From: Alphaproteobacteria bacterium
Lineage (GTDB): Bacteria; Pseudomonadota; Alphaproteobacteria; Micropepsales; Micropepsaceae
NCBI GenBank assembly: GCA_947474565.1
Contig: CANJIS010000019.1
Location: 1 to 42,786, forward strand
Direction: 5' to 3'
DNA: 42,786 nucleotides
This document shows, piece after piece, positions 1 through 6,693 of this stretch. Under the pieces are notes generated by a model. That model was not told the origin of the DNA and searched no databases. It saw nothing but the letters and a program-made list of their open reading frames with translations. Every line of letters begins with the position of its first letter. Position 1 is the first letter of the stretch. Made by a program: the position numbers and the translations under genes.

Positions 1-300
1 CTCTGGGAGGAAGTGCAAGACTGGGTACAGAACCAAGGCAAACACGCTGCCGACCATAAAGGCCTGGACCATGGTTGAAGCCATGTCTCGCCATATCATG
101 TGTTTTTGGGAAACCGCATGACGGTATCTGTAGAGACGTTCGAGCGTGACTATAATGAGGAACGATACAAACGACTCGAAGTAGGGGACACCGGTATCGA
201 TCCATGTGTCTTTCGTAAAATAATCTACACCCACCAAAAATGTCGCTGCGAGCGGAAGCAGCGCATATTTACTGAGTTCATAAAGCTTGCTTGTTTGCAT
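1..300 (-). CDS. Partial sterol desaturase / fatty acid hydroxylase family membrane protein (N-terminal 100 codons)
   Basis: A minus-strand frame is open from an ATG at 300 to the window edge, so the gene is cut at its 3' side. The start is supported by a GAGGGG ribosome binding site about 6 bases upstream. The protein begins MQTSKLYELSKYALLPL and has hydrophobic stretches at about residues 13-25, 43-53 and 78-98. These are separated by a charged loop carrying LERLYRYRHAV and WRDMASTM, a layout I associate with the N-terminus of sterol desaturase/fatty acid hydroxylase-like di-iron membrane proteins. The diagnostic histidine boxes would lie beyond the window, so the family call is tentative. 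Base composition is visibly AT-richer than the neighbouring genes, which hints at foreign origin. A plus-strand frame over the same bases (100-435) is treated as a shadow. Confidence 0.6.
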   Translation of the reverse strand, partial: MQTSKLYELSKYALLPLAATFLVGVDYFTKDTWIDTGVPYFESFVSFLIIVTLERLYRYRHAVSQKHMIWRDMASTMVQAFMVGSVFALVLYPVLHFLPE

Positions 301-493
301 GAATTATCCCCTCAAGACCAAAAGAGATTTAACATAAAACCTATAAATTTTCATCCGGAACTTCTCAAACTCCGCGGGCATTTTGCGGTTTTCTTTTATA
401 AAAAATCAAGCCGATCGGTGACTGTAGATCATTGATTGTTCACAACAAATAATGGTTTTCGGCTGGTAGTCAACGCTTGAATGGTAGTCTAAG

Positions 494-530
494 ATGGGGC
501 GTCACGTAACATCGTGGCGCCCCATTTTTT
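494..530 (+). terminator. Strong terminator-like hairpin in the leader of the small secreted protein gene
   Basis: Bases 494-506 pair with 513-525 to give a 13-bp stem with one G-T pair, followed by a run of six T (525-530). This has the form of an intrinsic terminator, yet only 13 bases separate it from the ATG at 544. No promoter fits in between, so transcription of the downstream gene should pass through it. It may act as an attenuator or as the end of a short leader RNA. Confidence 0.6.
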
Positions 531-543
531 AGAGGAAACACAG

Positions 544-924
544 ATGAAAAAATTCCTGATCGCGTCCTGCGTGACGATGGCATTGCCCACCGCCGCCTTC
601 GCGGATGTCGCCGCGCAATTGACTGTCGCCGAACAGCATGCCGGTTTCGCCGCCAAGGCGGGGAACACCATCGACCAGGTGCATATGCATCTGCATCACG
701 TCTTGAACTGCCTGGTCGGTCCCAGCGGCGCCGGCTTTGACGCCGCGCCCGGCAATCCCTGCGCCAAGGCCGGCACCGGCGCGGTTGCCGAAGCCGATGC
801 CGCCGTGAAGGTCAAGCTGACGCCGGCCGTGGCTGCCGCCACTGCGGGCATTGCCGCCAGTGACGTGGCCGCCGCCCAGGCCGAAGCAGGCAAGGCCGCC
901 GCCGCGATTGCAGCTGCCAAGTAG
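544..924 (+). CDS. Small secreted alanine-rich protein of unknown function
   Basis: The 126-residue product starts at ATG 544, behind AGAGGAAA at 531-538, rather than at an earlier in-frame codon that lies inside the upstream hairpin. Residues 1-20 form a clear Sec signal peptide (basic MKK, hydrophobic core, AFA cleavage box), so the protein should be exported. The mature part has a histidine-rich segment (VHMHLHHVLNC, about residues 43-53), then LVGPSGAGFD and GNPCAKAG with a second cysteine, and a long Ala-rich tail that looks helical. The His cluster and two Cys could bind metal or form a disulfide, but this is a guess. I cannot assign a named family. A hairpin terminator follows closely and tRNA-Val lies on the other strand, so it is probably a single-gene unit. 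Confidence 0.75.
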   Translation: MKKFLIASCVTMALPTAAFADVAAQLTVAEQHAGFAAKAGNTIDQVHMHLHHVLNCLVGPSGAGFDAAPGNPCAKAGTGAVAEADAAVKVKLTPAVAAATAGIAASDVAAAQAEAGKAAAAIAAAK

Positions 925-937
925 CTTTACAAGATAA

Positions 938-967
938 AACGGCGAAGCTCTGCGGGGCTTCGCCGTT
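938..967 (+). terminator. Hairpin after the small secreted protein gene
   Basis: Bases 938-948 (AACGGCGAAGC) pair perfectly with 957-967 (GCTTCGCCGTT) around a short loop, 14 bases after the stop codon. The T tract is short. A second perfect hairpin (CAAACCGCC paired with GGCGGTTTG, 968-989) follows at once, so the pair may work together. Confidence 0.6.
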
Positions 968-992
968 CAAACCGCCATAGGCGGTTTGGGAA

Positions 993-1067
993 TGGTGGGC
1001 GCGACAGGGATCGAACCTGTGACCCCTTCCATGTCAAGGAAGTGCTCTCCCGCTGAGCTACGCGCCC
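993..1067 (-). tRNA. tRNA-Val (anticodon GAC)
   Basis: On the minus strand the sequence folds as a full cloverleaf. The acceptor arm is GGGCGCG with CGCGCCC, the D arm carries GCTC/GAGC, and the anticodon arm is CTTCC-TTGACAT-GGAAG with anticodon GAC. The T arm is ACAGG-TTCGATC-CCTGT, and an encoded A-CCA forms the 3' end. GAC reads valine codons GUC/GUU. It is a single tRNA gene, convergent with the secreted-protein gene to its left and in the same direction as cpdR. Confidence 0.97.
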
Positions 1068-1144
1068 GGGCCATTGCCGGAAGGATGGGGTTTTAGCCGC
1101 CCCTTCCCCATAAGGGCAAGGTTCGGAAAGGCGATTTTGGGGCT

Positions 1145-1507
1145 TTATGCGGCCGCCAGCATCCGGTCCACTTTCGCCACGATTTCGCGCAAATGGAAGG
1201 GTTTGGACAGGACTTTGGCCTGTTTGGGGGCGCCGGAGGCCGGATGCAGCGCCACGGCGGCAAAGCCGGTGATGAACATGACTTTCAGGGTGGCGTTCAT
1301 TTCCACCGCCCGCTTGGCCAGTTCGATCCCGTCCATGCCGGGCATCACGATATCGGTGAGAAGCAGGTCGAAAACCGCGTTCTGGACGCAGTCCCAGGCT
1401 TCGGAGCCGTCGCCAAAGTCAGTGACGTTATGGCCGGCCTTGATCAGGGCGGCGCACAGAAATTTGCGTAGAGACTCATCGTCTTCCGCAAGAAGGATAT
1501 GCGCCAT
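1145..1507 (-). CDS. cpdR: CpdR-type single-domain response regulator
   Basis: The 120-residue protein starts at ATG 1507 (MAHILLAEDDESLRKFL) and is a stand-alone receiver domain. The acidic pocket is D9/D10, the predicted phosphorylation site is D52 in LLTDIVMPGMDG, and T80 (FITGFA) and K102 (LSKPF) complete the conserved set. There is no output domain. The pattern AEDDES...LSDIVMP-MDGIEL...VMFITGFAAVAL...VLSKPFHLR matches CpdR, which in Caulobacter in its unphosphorylated form brings ClpXP to the pole to degrade CtrA and other cell-cycle proteins. The head-to-head position with an N-formylglutamate amidohydrolase gene is a familiar alphaproteobacterial arrangement. The longer frame reaching 1597 is less likely because it adds a non-conserved extension. 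A possible CtrA-like site lies upstream at 1556-1571. Confidence 0.9.
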   Translation of the reverse strand: MAHILLAEDDESLRKFLCAALIKAGHNVTDFGDGSEAWDCVQNAVFDLLLTDIVMPGMDGIELAKRAVEMNATLKVMFITGFAAVALHPASGAPKQAKVLSKPFHLREIVAKVDRMLAAA

Positions 1508-1555
1508 CGAACCGCCCTGCCCTTGGCTTGCAATAAAACCTATAAACGGCAAAGC

Positions 1556-1571
1556 GTAAACAGCGGTTAAC
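1556..1571 (-). promoter_or_regulatory. Possible CtrA-type box upstream of cpdR
   Basis: Read on the minus strand this is GTTAA-CCGCTGT-TTAC, one base away from the consensus TTAA-N7-TTAA. It lies about 50 bases upstream of the cpdR start and inside the 125-bp divergent region shared with the amidohydrolase gene. A single short motif carries a real chance of coincidence. Confidence 0.35.
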
Positions 1572-1632
1572 GGGCCGCTTGCGCGGGGGCCCCGCATGGG
1601 CTTGTCTTAAGGGGCCTCATCCGAGCTTTGCC

Positions 1633-2544
1633 ATGGCCCCCCCGAGTTCCGCCGATGCCGCCGGTGATGCCTCTCTGGCCCTGCTTTATTCCCAGCCGTT
1701 CCGGATTTCGCGCCCCGGGCGCCAGACCCTGCCCTTTGTTTTCGCCTCCCCCCATTCGGGCCGGGTTTATCCCACCAGCCTGACGGAAAAGAGCCGGCTT
1801 TCCGCGCTGACCCTGCGCCGCTCCGAAGACGCGTTTGTCGATGAATTGTTCGCCGGCGCCACGGCCCTGGGCGCCCCGTTGATCGCCGCCAGCTTTCCCC
1901 GCGCCTATTGCGACGTGAACCGGGCCCCGGCCGAGCTGGACCCGGCCATGTTTTCCGGCCCGCTTCAGATGGCGGTGGATGCACCCACGCCGCGGGTGCA
2001 GGCGGGGCTTGGCGCCATTCCCCGCATTGTGCGCGATGGCGCAGAAATCTATCGGAGCAAGCTGGCGCCCGAAGAAGCCCGCAGCCGCATCGAATTCCTG
2101 CACAAGCCCTATCACCTGGCGTTGAGTTTGCTGATTGAAGAAACCATGGCGCGCTTCGGCACCGCCATCGTGATTGATTGCCATTCCATGCCGTCAGCGC
2201 TGTCGGTGCCCGATATTGTTCTGGGTGACCGTTATGGCGCTTCGGCGGCGCCCGCGCTCACTGCCTGGGCGGAAAACGCCTTTACCGGCGCGGGTTTCTC
2301 CATCGCGCGCAATTCGCCTTATGCCGGCGGTTACACCACATCGCGCTATGGCAAGGGCGACAGCAACTGCCATGCGCTGCAGATCGAGATCAACCGCAGC
2401 CTGTATCTGGAAGAAGAGAGCCTGGTGAAACGCGCCGCGTTCGGCGCCATTCAAAAGCGGCTGACGGATGCGATGACCAAGCTGACATCGCTGCCGCTCT
2501 CGATCCTGGGCCGCCGCGGCGGCCTGCCCTTGGTAGCCGAATAG
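1633..2544 (+). CDS. N-formylglutamate amidohydrolase family protein
   Basis: The 303-residue protein (from ATG 1633) belongs to the N-formylglutamate amidohydrolase family, zinc enzymes that hydrolyse N-formyl-glutamate to formate and glutamate in histidine breakdown; some members act on other N-acyl amino acids. Visible family features are the N-terminal FASPHSGRVYP with its metal-site His, the RSEDAFVDELF segment, SFPRAYCDVNR, the central VIDCHSMPS, and ALQIEINRSLYLEE near the C-terminus. Length is usual for the family. An in-frame start at 1579 would add a stretch of low-complexity sequence and is less likely. No other histidine-utilisation genes are nearby. The gene is instead paired divergently with cpdR, so its role here may not be in histidine catabolism. 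Confidence 0.88.
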   Translation: MAPPSSADAAGDASLALLYSQPFRISRPGRQTLPFVFASPHSGRVYPTSLTEKSRLSALTLRRSEDAFVDELFAGATALGAPLIAASFPRAYCDVNRAPAELDPAMFSGPLQMAVDAPTPRVQAGLGAIPRIVRDGAEIYRSKLAPEEARSRIEFLHKPYHLALSLLIEETMARFGTAIVIDCHSMPSALSVPDIVLGDRYGASAAPALTAWAENAFTGAGFSIARNSPYAGGYTTSRYGKGDSNCHALQIEINRSLYLEEESLVKRAAFGAIQKRLTDAMTKLTSLPLSILGRRGGLPLVAE

Positions 2545-2551
2545 AACTCCA

Positions 2552-2656
2552 TTTTGCGCTAGGACTTTTGCGGCGTGGCCAGGCGCCGCGAGGGCCGTGA
2601 GCTTTGCCCACAAGCGAAGCGGCAACGCCGCCACGACGCAAAAGGACAGCGCAAAA
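2552..2656. repeat. Long imperfect inverted repeat
   Basis: The left arm (2552-2579) and right arm (2630-2656) are reverse complements over about 27 bases with a few mismatches; both contain TTTTGCGCT and TTTTGCG-CGTGGC blocks. About 50 bases separate the arms. It lies right after the amidohydrolase stop codon and overlaps the T tract of the small RNA coming from the other side, so it may serve as a two-way terminator or be a dispersed palindrome. Confidence 0.7.
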
Positions 2657-2743
2657 AAATGGCCGCTACGAGAGCGGCCAAGTTCAGGGAGGAACCGCCC
2701 AGGAAGGGCGGCGGCTTCGCAATCGGAGATCGCAATACCGCGC
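2653..2743 (-). ncRNA. Small RNA resembling the suhB/MmgR (alpha-r8) family
   Basis: On the minus strand a compact RNA of about 90 nt is predicted. It carries a GC hairpin (2695-2700 with 2706-2711), then an unpaired pyrimidine-rich stretch TTCCTCCCTG (2685-2694). A perfect 8-bp hairpin follows (2660-2667 with 2673-2680), then seven T (2653-2659). A stem-loop, a single-stranded UUCCUCCCU and a terminator hairpin is the architecture I recall for the alphaproteobacterial suhB/MmgR (alpha-r8) small RNAs. The pyrimidine motif is complementary to Shine-Dalgarno sequences, so translational repression by base pairing is likely. A good sigma-70 promoter lies upstream. No convincing reading frame covers the element. 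The 5' end is estimated from the promoter. The small-RNA call is firmer than the family name. Confidence 0.7.
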
Positions 2744-2749
2744 TGCAAC

Positions 2750-2778
2750 AATATGCCGAAGACCGTAGTTTAGTGCAA
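2750..2778 (-). promoter_or_regulatory. Sigma-70-type promoter of the small RNA
   Basis: On the minus strand TTGCAC (2773-2778) and CATATT (2750-2755) are separated by exactly 17 bases. Transcription would begin near 2743, giving a transcript of about 90 nt that ends at the T tract near 2653. Confidence 0.6.
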
Positions 2779-2848
2779 GTCTAAAAAATAGGCAGGTGTG
2801 AATAAATTCCCAGGAAAACCAAGGAGAAATTTCACAGCCGTGCATGGC

Positions 2849-2875
2849 TGACGCATCATTTTCGCAATGGTGCGT
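2849..2875. other. Unassigned stem-loop in the 2,780-3,027 gap
   Basis: GACGCATCATT (2849-2859) pairs with AATGGTGCGTC (2865-2875), an 11-bp stem with one wobble and a five-base loop. It stands alone between the small RNA promoter and the phosphoesterase gene and has no T tract. Its role is unknown; it could be part of the 5' leader of the gene at 3028. The rest of this gap shows nothing I can assign. Confidence 0.45.
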
Positions 2876-3027
2876 CGGGGCAAAAGCCGAGTTCCCCCGT
2901 CGTGATGCGTGAATTCACATCCCTGTCGTGGCCACGCAACAAAAGATTCGCGCGAAGCATTTAGCAAACCGCCAATCCCGGAAGGGCCAAATCTGGCGGC
3001 GCTTTCCGATAGTTAGGAGAACGAACG

Positions 3028-3954
3028 ATGGACTCTTCGTCCGATTTGCCCTTGGCCAGCCGAGGTCTGTGGTTCGAAAGCGCCCTGGGAAATTTGGGGC
3101 TGCCATCGGCCCGGCGCGTTGCACCTGCCGCCTTTGACACAAGGCCGGTTCGCAGCCACCGCACGATCTTCATTTCCGACACCCATCTGGGCACGCGCGG
3201 CTGCAAGGCCGAAGCGCTGGTGGATTTCCTGGTCCATAACGAATGCGAGACCCTGTTTCTGGTGGGGGACATTGTCGATGGCTGGCAGCTCAAGCGCCGC
3301 TGGATCTGGCCGCAAGCCCATACCCAGGTGATTGCGGAAATCCTGCGCAAGGCGGATGGCGGCACACGGGTGATTTTCGTGCCCGGCAATCATGACGAAT
3401 TCGCCCGCGATTATGCCGGCCGGCTGTTTGCCGGTGTCGAGATCATCAACGAGACGGTGCATGTCACCGCGGACGGCAAGCGTTTCCTGGTGCTGCACGG
3501 CGACCGCTTCGACGGCGTGATCGCCTGCGCCAAATGGCTGGCCCATGCCGGCGACTGGGCTTACGGCATGGCGCTTCGCGGCAACGATCTTCTGTTCCGC
3601 GTGCGCAAGGCGCTGGGCCTGCCTTACTGGTCGCTGTCGGCCTGGCTGAAGCACAAGGTCAAGAACGCGGTCGAATATATCTCCCACTACGAAGAAACCG
3701 TTGCGGCGGAAGCCAGGAGGCGGGGCGTAGACGGGGTGGTTTGCGGCCACATCCACCAAGCCGAAATCCGCATGATCGGGGATGTCCTTTATCTCAACGA
3801 CGGAGACTGGGTTGAAAGCTGCAGCGCCCTTGTCGAAGATGCCCGCGGAAATATGGAGATTCTGCGCTGGGAACTCCCGCCTCAAAGAAGCGCCGTCCGC
3901 ACCGGTCACGTCGAACCGGCCGGCGATCCCGCGCCCGCGCTTATTCCCGCGTAG
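3028..3954 (+). CDS. UDP-2,3-diacylglucosamine diphosphatase-like metallophosphoesterase (LpxH/COG2908 type)
   Basis: The 308-residue protein carries the full calcineurin-like metallophosphoesterase signature. SDTHLG gives D51 and H53, GDIVDGW gives D81, and GNHDE gives N121 and H122; HGD is at 157-159 and GHIH at 240-243. The RRWIWPQAH insert after the second motif is typical of the COG2908 group that includes LpxH, which cleaves UDP-2,3-diacylglucosamine to lipid X in lipid A synthesis. Many alphaproteobacterial members of this broader group are paralogues whose substrate is not proven. The first 45 residues are an extra N-terminal stretch. The start is supported by AGGAGA 9 bases upstream. 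A GT4 glycosyltransferase follows within 40 bases, and this pairing suggests an envelope-glycolipid role. Confidence 0.85.
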   Translation: MDSSSDLPLASRGLWFESALGNLGLPSARRVAPAAFDTRPVRSHRTIFISDTHLGTRGCKAEALVDFLVHNECETLFLVGDIVDGWQLKRRWIWPQAHTQVIAEILRKADGGTRVIFVPGNHDEFARDYAGRLFAGVEIINETVHVTADGKRFLVLHGDRFDGVIACAKWLAHAGDWAYGMALRGNDLLFRVRKALGLPYWSLSAWLKHKVKNAVEYISHYEETVAAEARRRGVDGVVCGHIHQAEIRMIGDVLYLNDGDWVESCSALVEDARGNMEILRWELPPQRSAVRTGHVEPAGDPAPALIPA

Positions 3955-3988
3955 AAAGCGGCGTTTGCAGCCGGGGCCCGTCCCCGGC

Positions 3989-5023
3989 GTGGCCGCGCAT
4001 TTGAAAATCCTTATCGTCACCGACGCCTGGAAGCCCCAGGTCAATGGCGTGGTGCGCACGCTGGAAGTGCTGGGTCAGGATCTGGCCGATCTGGGCCATA
4101 CCGTGCGGTATGCGACGCCGGAAGGCCGCTTCACTGTGCCGATGCCGACCTATCCCGAAATCCGCCTGGCGCTGTTTCCCCGCGCCACGCTGGAAAAGGA
4201 AATCCGCAGCTTCGCCCCGGATGCGGTGCATATCGCCACCGAAGGTACGCTGGGGCTTTCGGCGCGCGCCATCTGCATCAAATACGGCATCTCTTTTTCC
4301 ACCTCTTTTCACACACGCTTTCCCGAATACGTGAAAGCACGCTTTCCCTTTGTGCCGCTGGAAGCGGTCTATGCCTGGCTGCGCTGGTTCCATGGCCCGG
4401 CCGAGGCGATGATGGTGGCGACCCAAAGCCTGAAGCGCGAAATGCAAGCGCATGGCTTTCATCATTTGCGCATCTGGTCGCGCGGGGTGGATGTGGAGCG
4501 CTTTCATCCCATCCCGGATGCAACCCTGCCTTATGAAGCGCCGGTCTGGCTCTATGTCGGGCGCGTCGCGGTGGAAAAGAATATCGAAGAGTTTCTGGCG
4601 CTGGATCTGCCCGGCACCAAGCTGGTGGTGGGCGATGGCCCGGCCCGCGCGGCGCTGACACAGAAATATCCCGCTGTGCGTTTCCTGGGCGCCTTGGACG
4701 GCGACGCGCTGGTGCGGACCTATGCCGCCAGCACCGTGTTTGTCTTTCCCAGCCGCACCGACACCTTCGGCCTGGTGTTGCTGGAAGCTATGGCCTGCGG
4801 ACTGCCAGTGGCCGCCTATCCGGTGCAGGGGCCTCTGGATGTGGTCGGCGACGCCCCGGTGGGCGTGCTGGACGAAGACCTGAAAAAGGCCTGTCTGGGG
4901 GCGCTCCAGATCGCCAGGGCGCCTGGCAGCCCCACCCCCAGGGAATTCGCCCTGGGCCATTCCTGGCGGGCCTGCACCCTGCAATTCCTGCGCAATATCC
5001 TGGTCGAACCAGATCCAGATTAA
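3989..5023 (+). CDS. Glycosyltransferase family 4 protein
   Basis: The 344-residue protein has a two-domain GT-B layout. The N-terminal half opens with LKILIVTDAWKPQVNGVVRTLEVL, the usual nucleotide-sugar enzyme start with the QVNGV acceptor-side loop. The C-terminal half carries LYVGRVAVEKNIEEFL, VVGDGPAR, FLGALDG and FPSRTDTFGLVLLEAMACGLPV (about residues 253-274), the donor-binding E-x7-E region of GT4 retaining transferases. Close families include GDP-mannose-dependent alpha-mannosyltransferases, but donor and acceptor cannot be read from sequence. The frame is open back to 3782 inside the previous gene. I chose GTG 3989 (TTG 4001 is the alternative) because similarity begins there, although neither has a strong ribosome binding site. 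It probably works at the inner membrane on a lipid-linked glycan and is co-transcribed with the phosphoesterase. Confidence 0.85.
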   Translation: MAAHLKILIVTDAWKPQVNGVVRTLEVLGQDLADLGHTVRYATPEGRFTVPMPTYPEIRLALFPRATLEKEIRSFAPDAVHIATEGTLGLSARAICIKYGISFSTSFHTRFPEYVKARFPFVPLEAVYAWLRWFHGPAEAMMVATQSLKREMQAHGFHHLRIWSRGVDVERFHPIPDATLPYEAPVWLYVGRVAVEKNIEEFLALDLPGTKLVVGDGPARAALTQKYPAVRFLGALDGDALVRTYAASTVFVFPSRTDTFGLVLLEAMACGLPVAAYPVQGPLDVVGDAPVGVLDEDLKKACLGALQIARAPGSPTPREFALGHSWRACTLQFLRNILVEPDPD

Positions 5024-5100
5024 CCGCCTGAAACAGCGGCCTTTCTCTTAAGGCGAGGTCTGCGCTAGAATCATGGGAAAGCAGAGGTTCCCTGTCCCCG

Positions 5101-6693
5101 ATGGCGTTGGCGCCCCGCCCTTTTCTTGACCGCAGGGAATGGCTTTTTCTGAGTCTGGTGATCCTGTTCTGGGCCGCGTTTGTCGTGGTCCTGGGCAAGG
5201 ACACCAGCTGGGATTTCCGCAATTATCACTGGTACGCGCCCTACGCCTTTCTCAACGGGCGGCTGGGCCTTGATGTCGCCGTCGCCCATCAGGCGAGCTG
5301 GTACAATCCCTTTCTCGACATTCCTTTCTATCTGCTGGCCACCCACACGCGATCCTGGATCGCGCTGGCGATGCTGGGCGCCGTGCAGGGCGCCAATGTC
5401 GTTCCGCTGTATCTGATTGCGCGCGAAGGCCTGAACTTTGCCGACAAGAAATTGGCGGCGGGGGCGCTGGCGCTGGCGGGCGAATTCGGCGCGCTCACGC
5501 TCACCGAGTTCGGCACCACCTATTACGACAATGTGATGAGCCTGTTCGTGTTCACGGGGCTGGCGATTTTGATTGTCTGCCAGCGCCGCCTGCGGGATGG
5601 GCCGCCACAGGGCGCCGCCCTGATCGCCGGATTGGCCGGGCTGATCACCGGCATGGCGATGGGACTGAAGCTGCCGGAGATGCCGTTCTGCATCGGCTTT
5701 GCCGCGGCGCTGCTGGCTTTGGGCGGAAGCGGGAAACAACAAGCGGCGCGATTGATCGGCGGCGGCGTGGGCGGGCTGGCGGGGTTCACCCTGTTCAGCG
5801 CGCCGTGGATGCTGAAGATGTATCATCTCACCGGCAACCCGCTCTTTCCCTATTTCAACGAGTATTGGCGCTCGCCTTTGGTGCTGGCCGCGCCGTATCG
5901 CGACTTGCGCTTTGTCCCCACGCATTTCTGGCGGGAAGTGCTGTTCCCCATTCTGTTCTCGGTGGACTGGCATGTCGCCGACGATCTGGGCTTTCAGGAT
6001 TTCCGCGTCTGTGCCGCCTATTTTCTGGTGATCGCCGCCATCATCCTTTGGGTGGCCAAGCGCCAAAGCCGCGATCCCTTGATGACCAATCGCGTGGCGC
6101 TGCCGCTGATCGCCTTCTGCGCCGTCAGCTATCTGGTGTGGCTGAAAATGTTCGCCATCTATCGCTACATCGTGGCGCTGGAGATGATCGCGCCCATTCT
6201 GATCGTGACGGCAGTGGGGCTTTATCCGGCGTCGCGGCGGACACGCTATCTGGCGCTGGCTGCCATCGCCTTTCTGCTTCTGGTGACGGCGCGCAGTGAT
6301 TTCCTGGAGCGGGCGCCCTTGGGCGATCCCTATGTGCAGGCCGCGATCCCGCCCATCGCCAAACCGGACCGGACCATGGTGCTGATAACCGGCGACAGCC
6401 CGATGGGCTTTATCGCCACCCAATTGCCGCCCCAGATTCCGGTGCTGCGGGTGGATGGCTGGATGGTGCAGCCCAAGGACGGCACCGAGCTCACCCGTCA
6501 GATGAAGAGCCGGGCCGGCCGCCATCTGGCGGAAGGCGGCGATCTTTTCCTGATCGCCGACGCCACCGATATGACACGGGCGCGCGACGCGCTCGCAGAC
6601 TATAGTCTTGCCGTCCGCTGGCCCGAATGCCAGCAATTCGACACCAATCTGGCAGGCACCTATCAATGGTGCCCGCTTGCGAGAAAACCATGA
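5101..6693 (+). CDS. Polytopic membrane protein, GT-C-type glycosyltransferase-like
   Basis: The 530-residue protein has roughly ten or more membrane segments (for example residues 15-31, 67-80, 100-125, 150-170, 180-205, 215-238, 305-325, 340-360, 370-392 and 395-410) and a soluble C-terminal part of about 120 residues. The first external loop carries GKDTSWDFRNYHWY followed by PYAFLNGRL, resembling the acidic-residue loop of GT-C enzymes that use polyprenyl-phosphate sugars (GT39/GT87-like). The exact family is not recognised. The gene ends in an ATGA overlap with a GT2 gene, itself coupled to gtrA, so the protein is well placed to be the acceptor-specific transferase of a Gtr-type module. 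The start at ATG 5101 has no clear ribosome binding site, and an ATG at 5073 is out of frame. Confidence 0.7.
   Translation: MALAPRPFLDRREWLFLSLVILFWAAFVVVLGKDTSWDFRNYHWYAPYAFLNGRLGLDVAVAHQASWYNPFLDIPFYLLATHTRSWIALAMLGAVQGANVVPLYLIAREGLNFADKKLAAGALALAGEFGALTLTEFGTTYYDNVMSLFVFTGLAILIVCQRRLRDGPPQGAALIAGLAGLITGMAMGLKLPEMPFCIGFAAALLALGGSGKQQAARLIGGGVGGLAGFTLFSAPWMLKMYHLTGNPLFPYFNEYWRSPLVLAAPYRDLRFVPTHFWREVLFPILFSVDWHVADDLGFQDFRVCAAYFLVIAAIILWVAKRQSRDPLMTNRVALPLIAFCAVSYLVWLKMFAIYRYIVALEMIAPILIVTAVGLYPASRRTRYLALAAIAFLLLVTARSDFLERAPLGDPYVQAAIPPIAKPDRTMVLITGDSPMGFIATQLPPQIPVLRVDGWMVQPKDGTELTRQMKSRAGRHLAEGGDLFLIADATDMTRARDALADYSLAVRWPECQQFDTNLAGTYQWCPLARKP

Noticed and set aside
100-435. Plus-strand open frame at the left edge
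   Set aside because: It overlaps the minus-strand desaturase-like gene, which has a good ribosome binding site and membrane segments, and it has no recognisable domain.
2770-2967. Minus-strand 65-codon frame upstream of the small RNA
   Set aside because: It overlaps the small RNA promoter and a stem-loop and shows no protein features.
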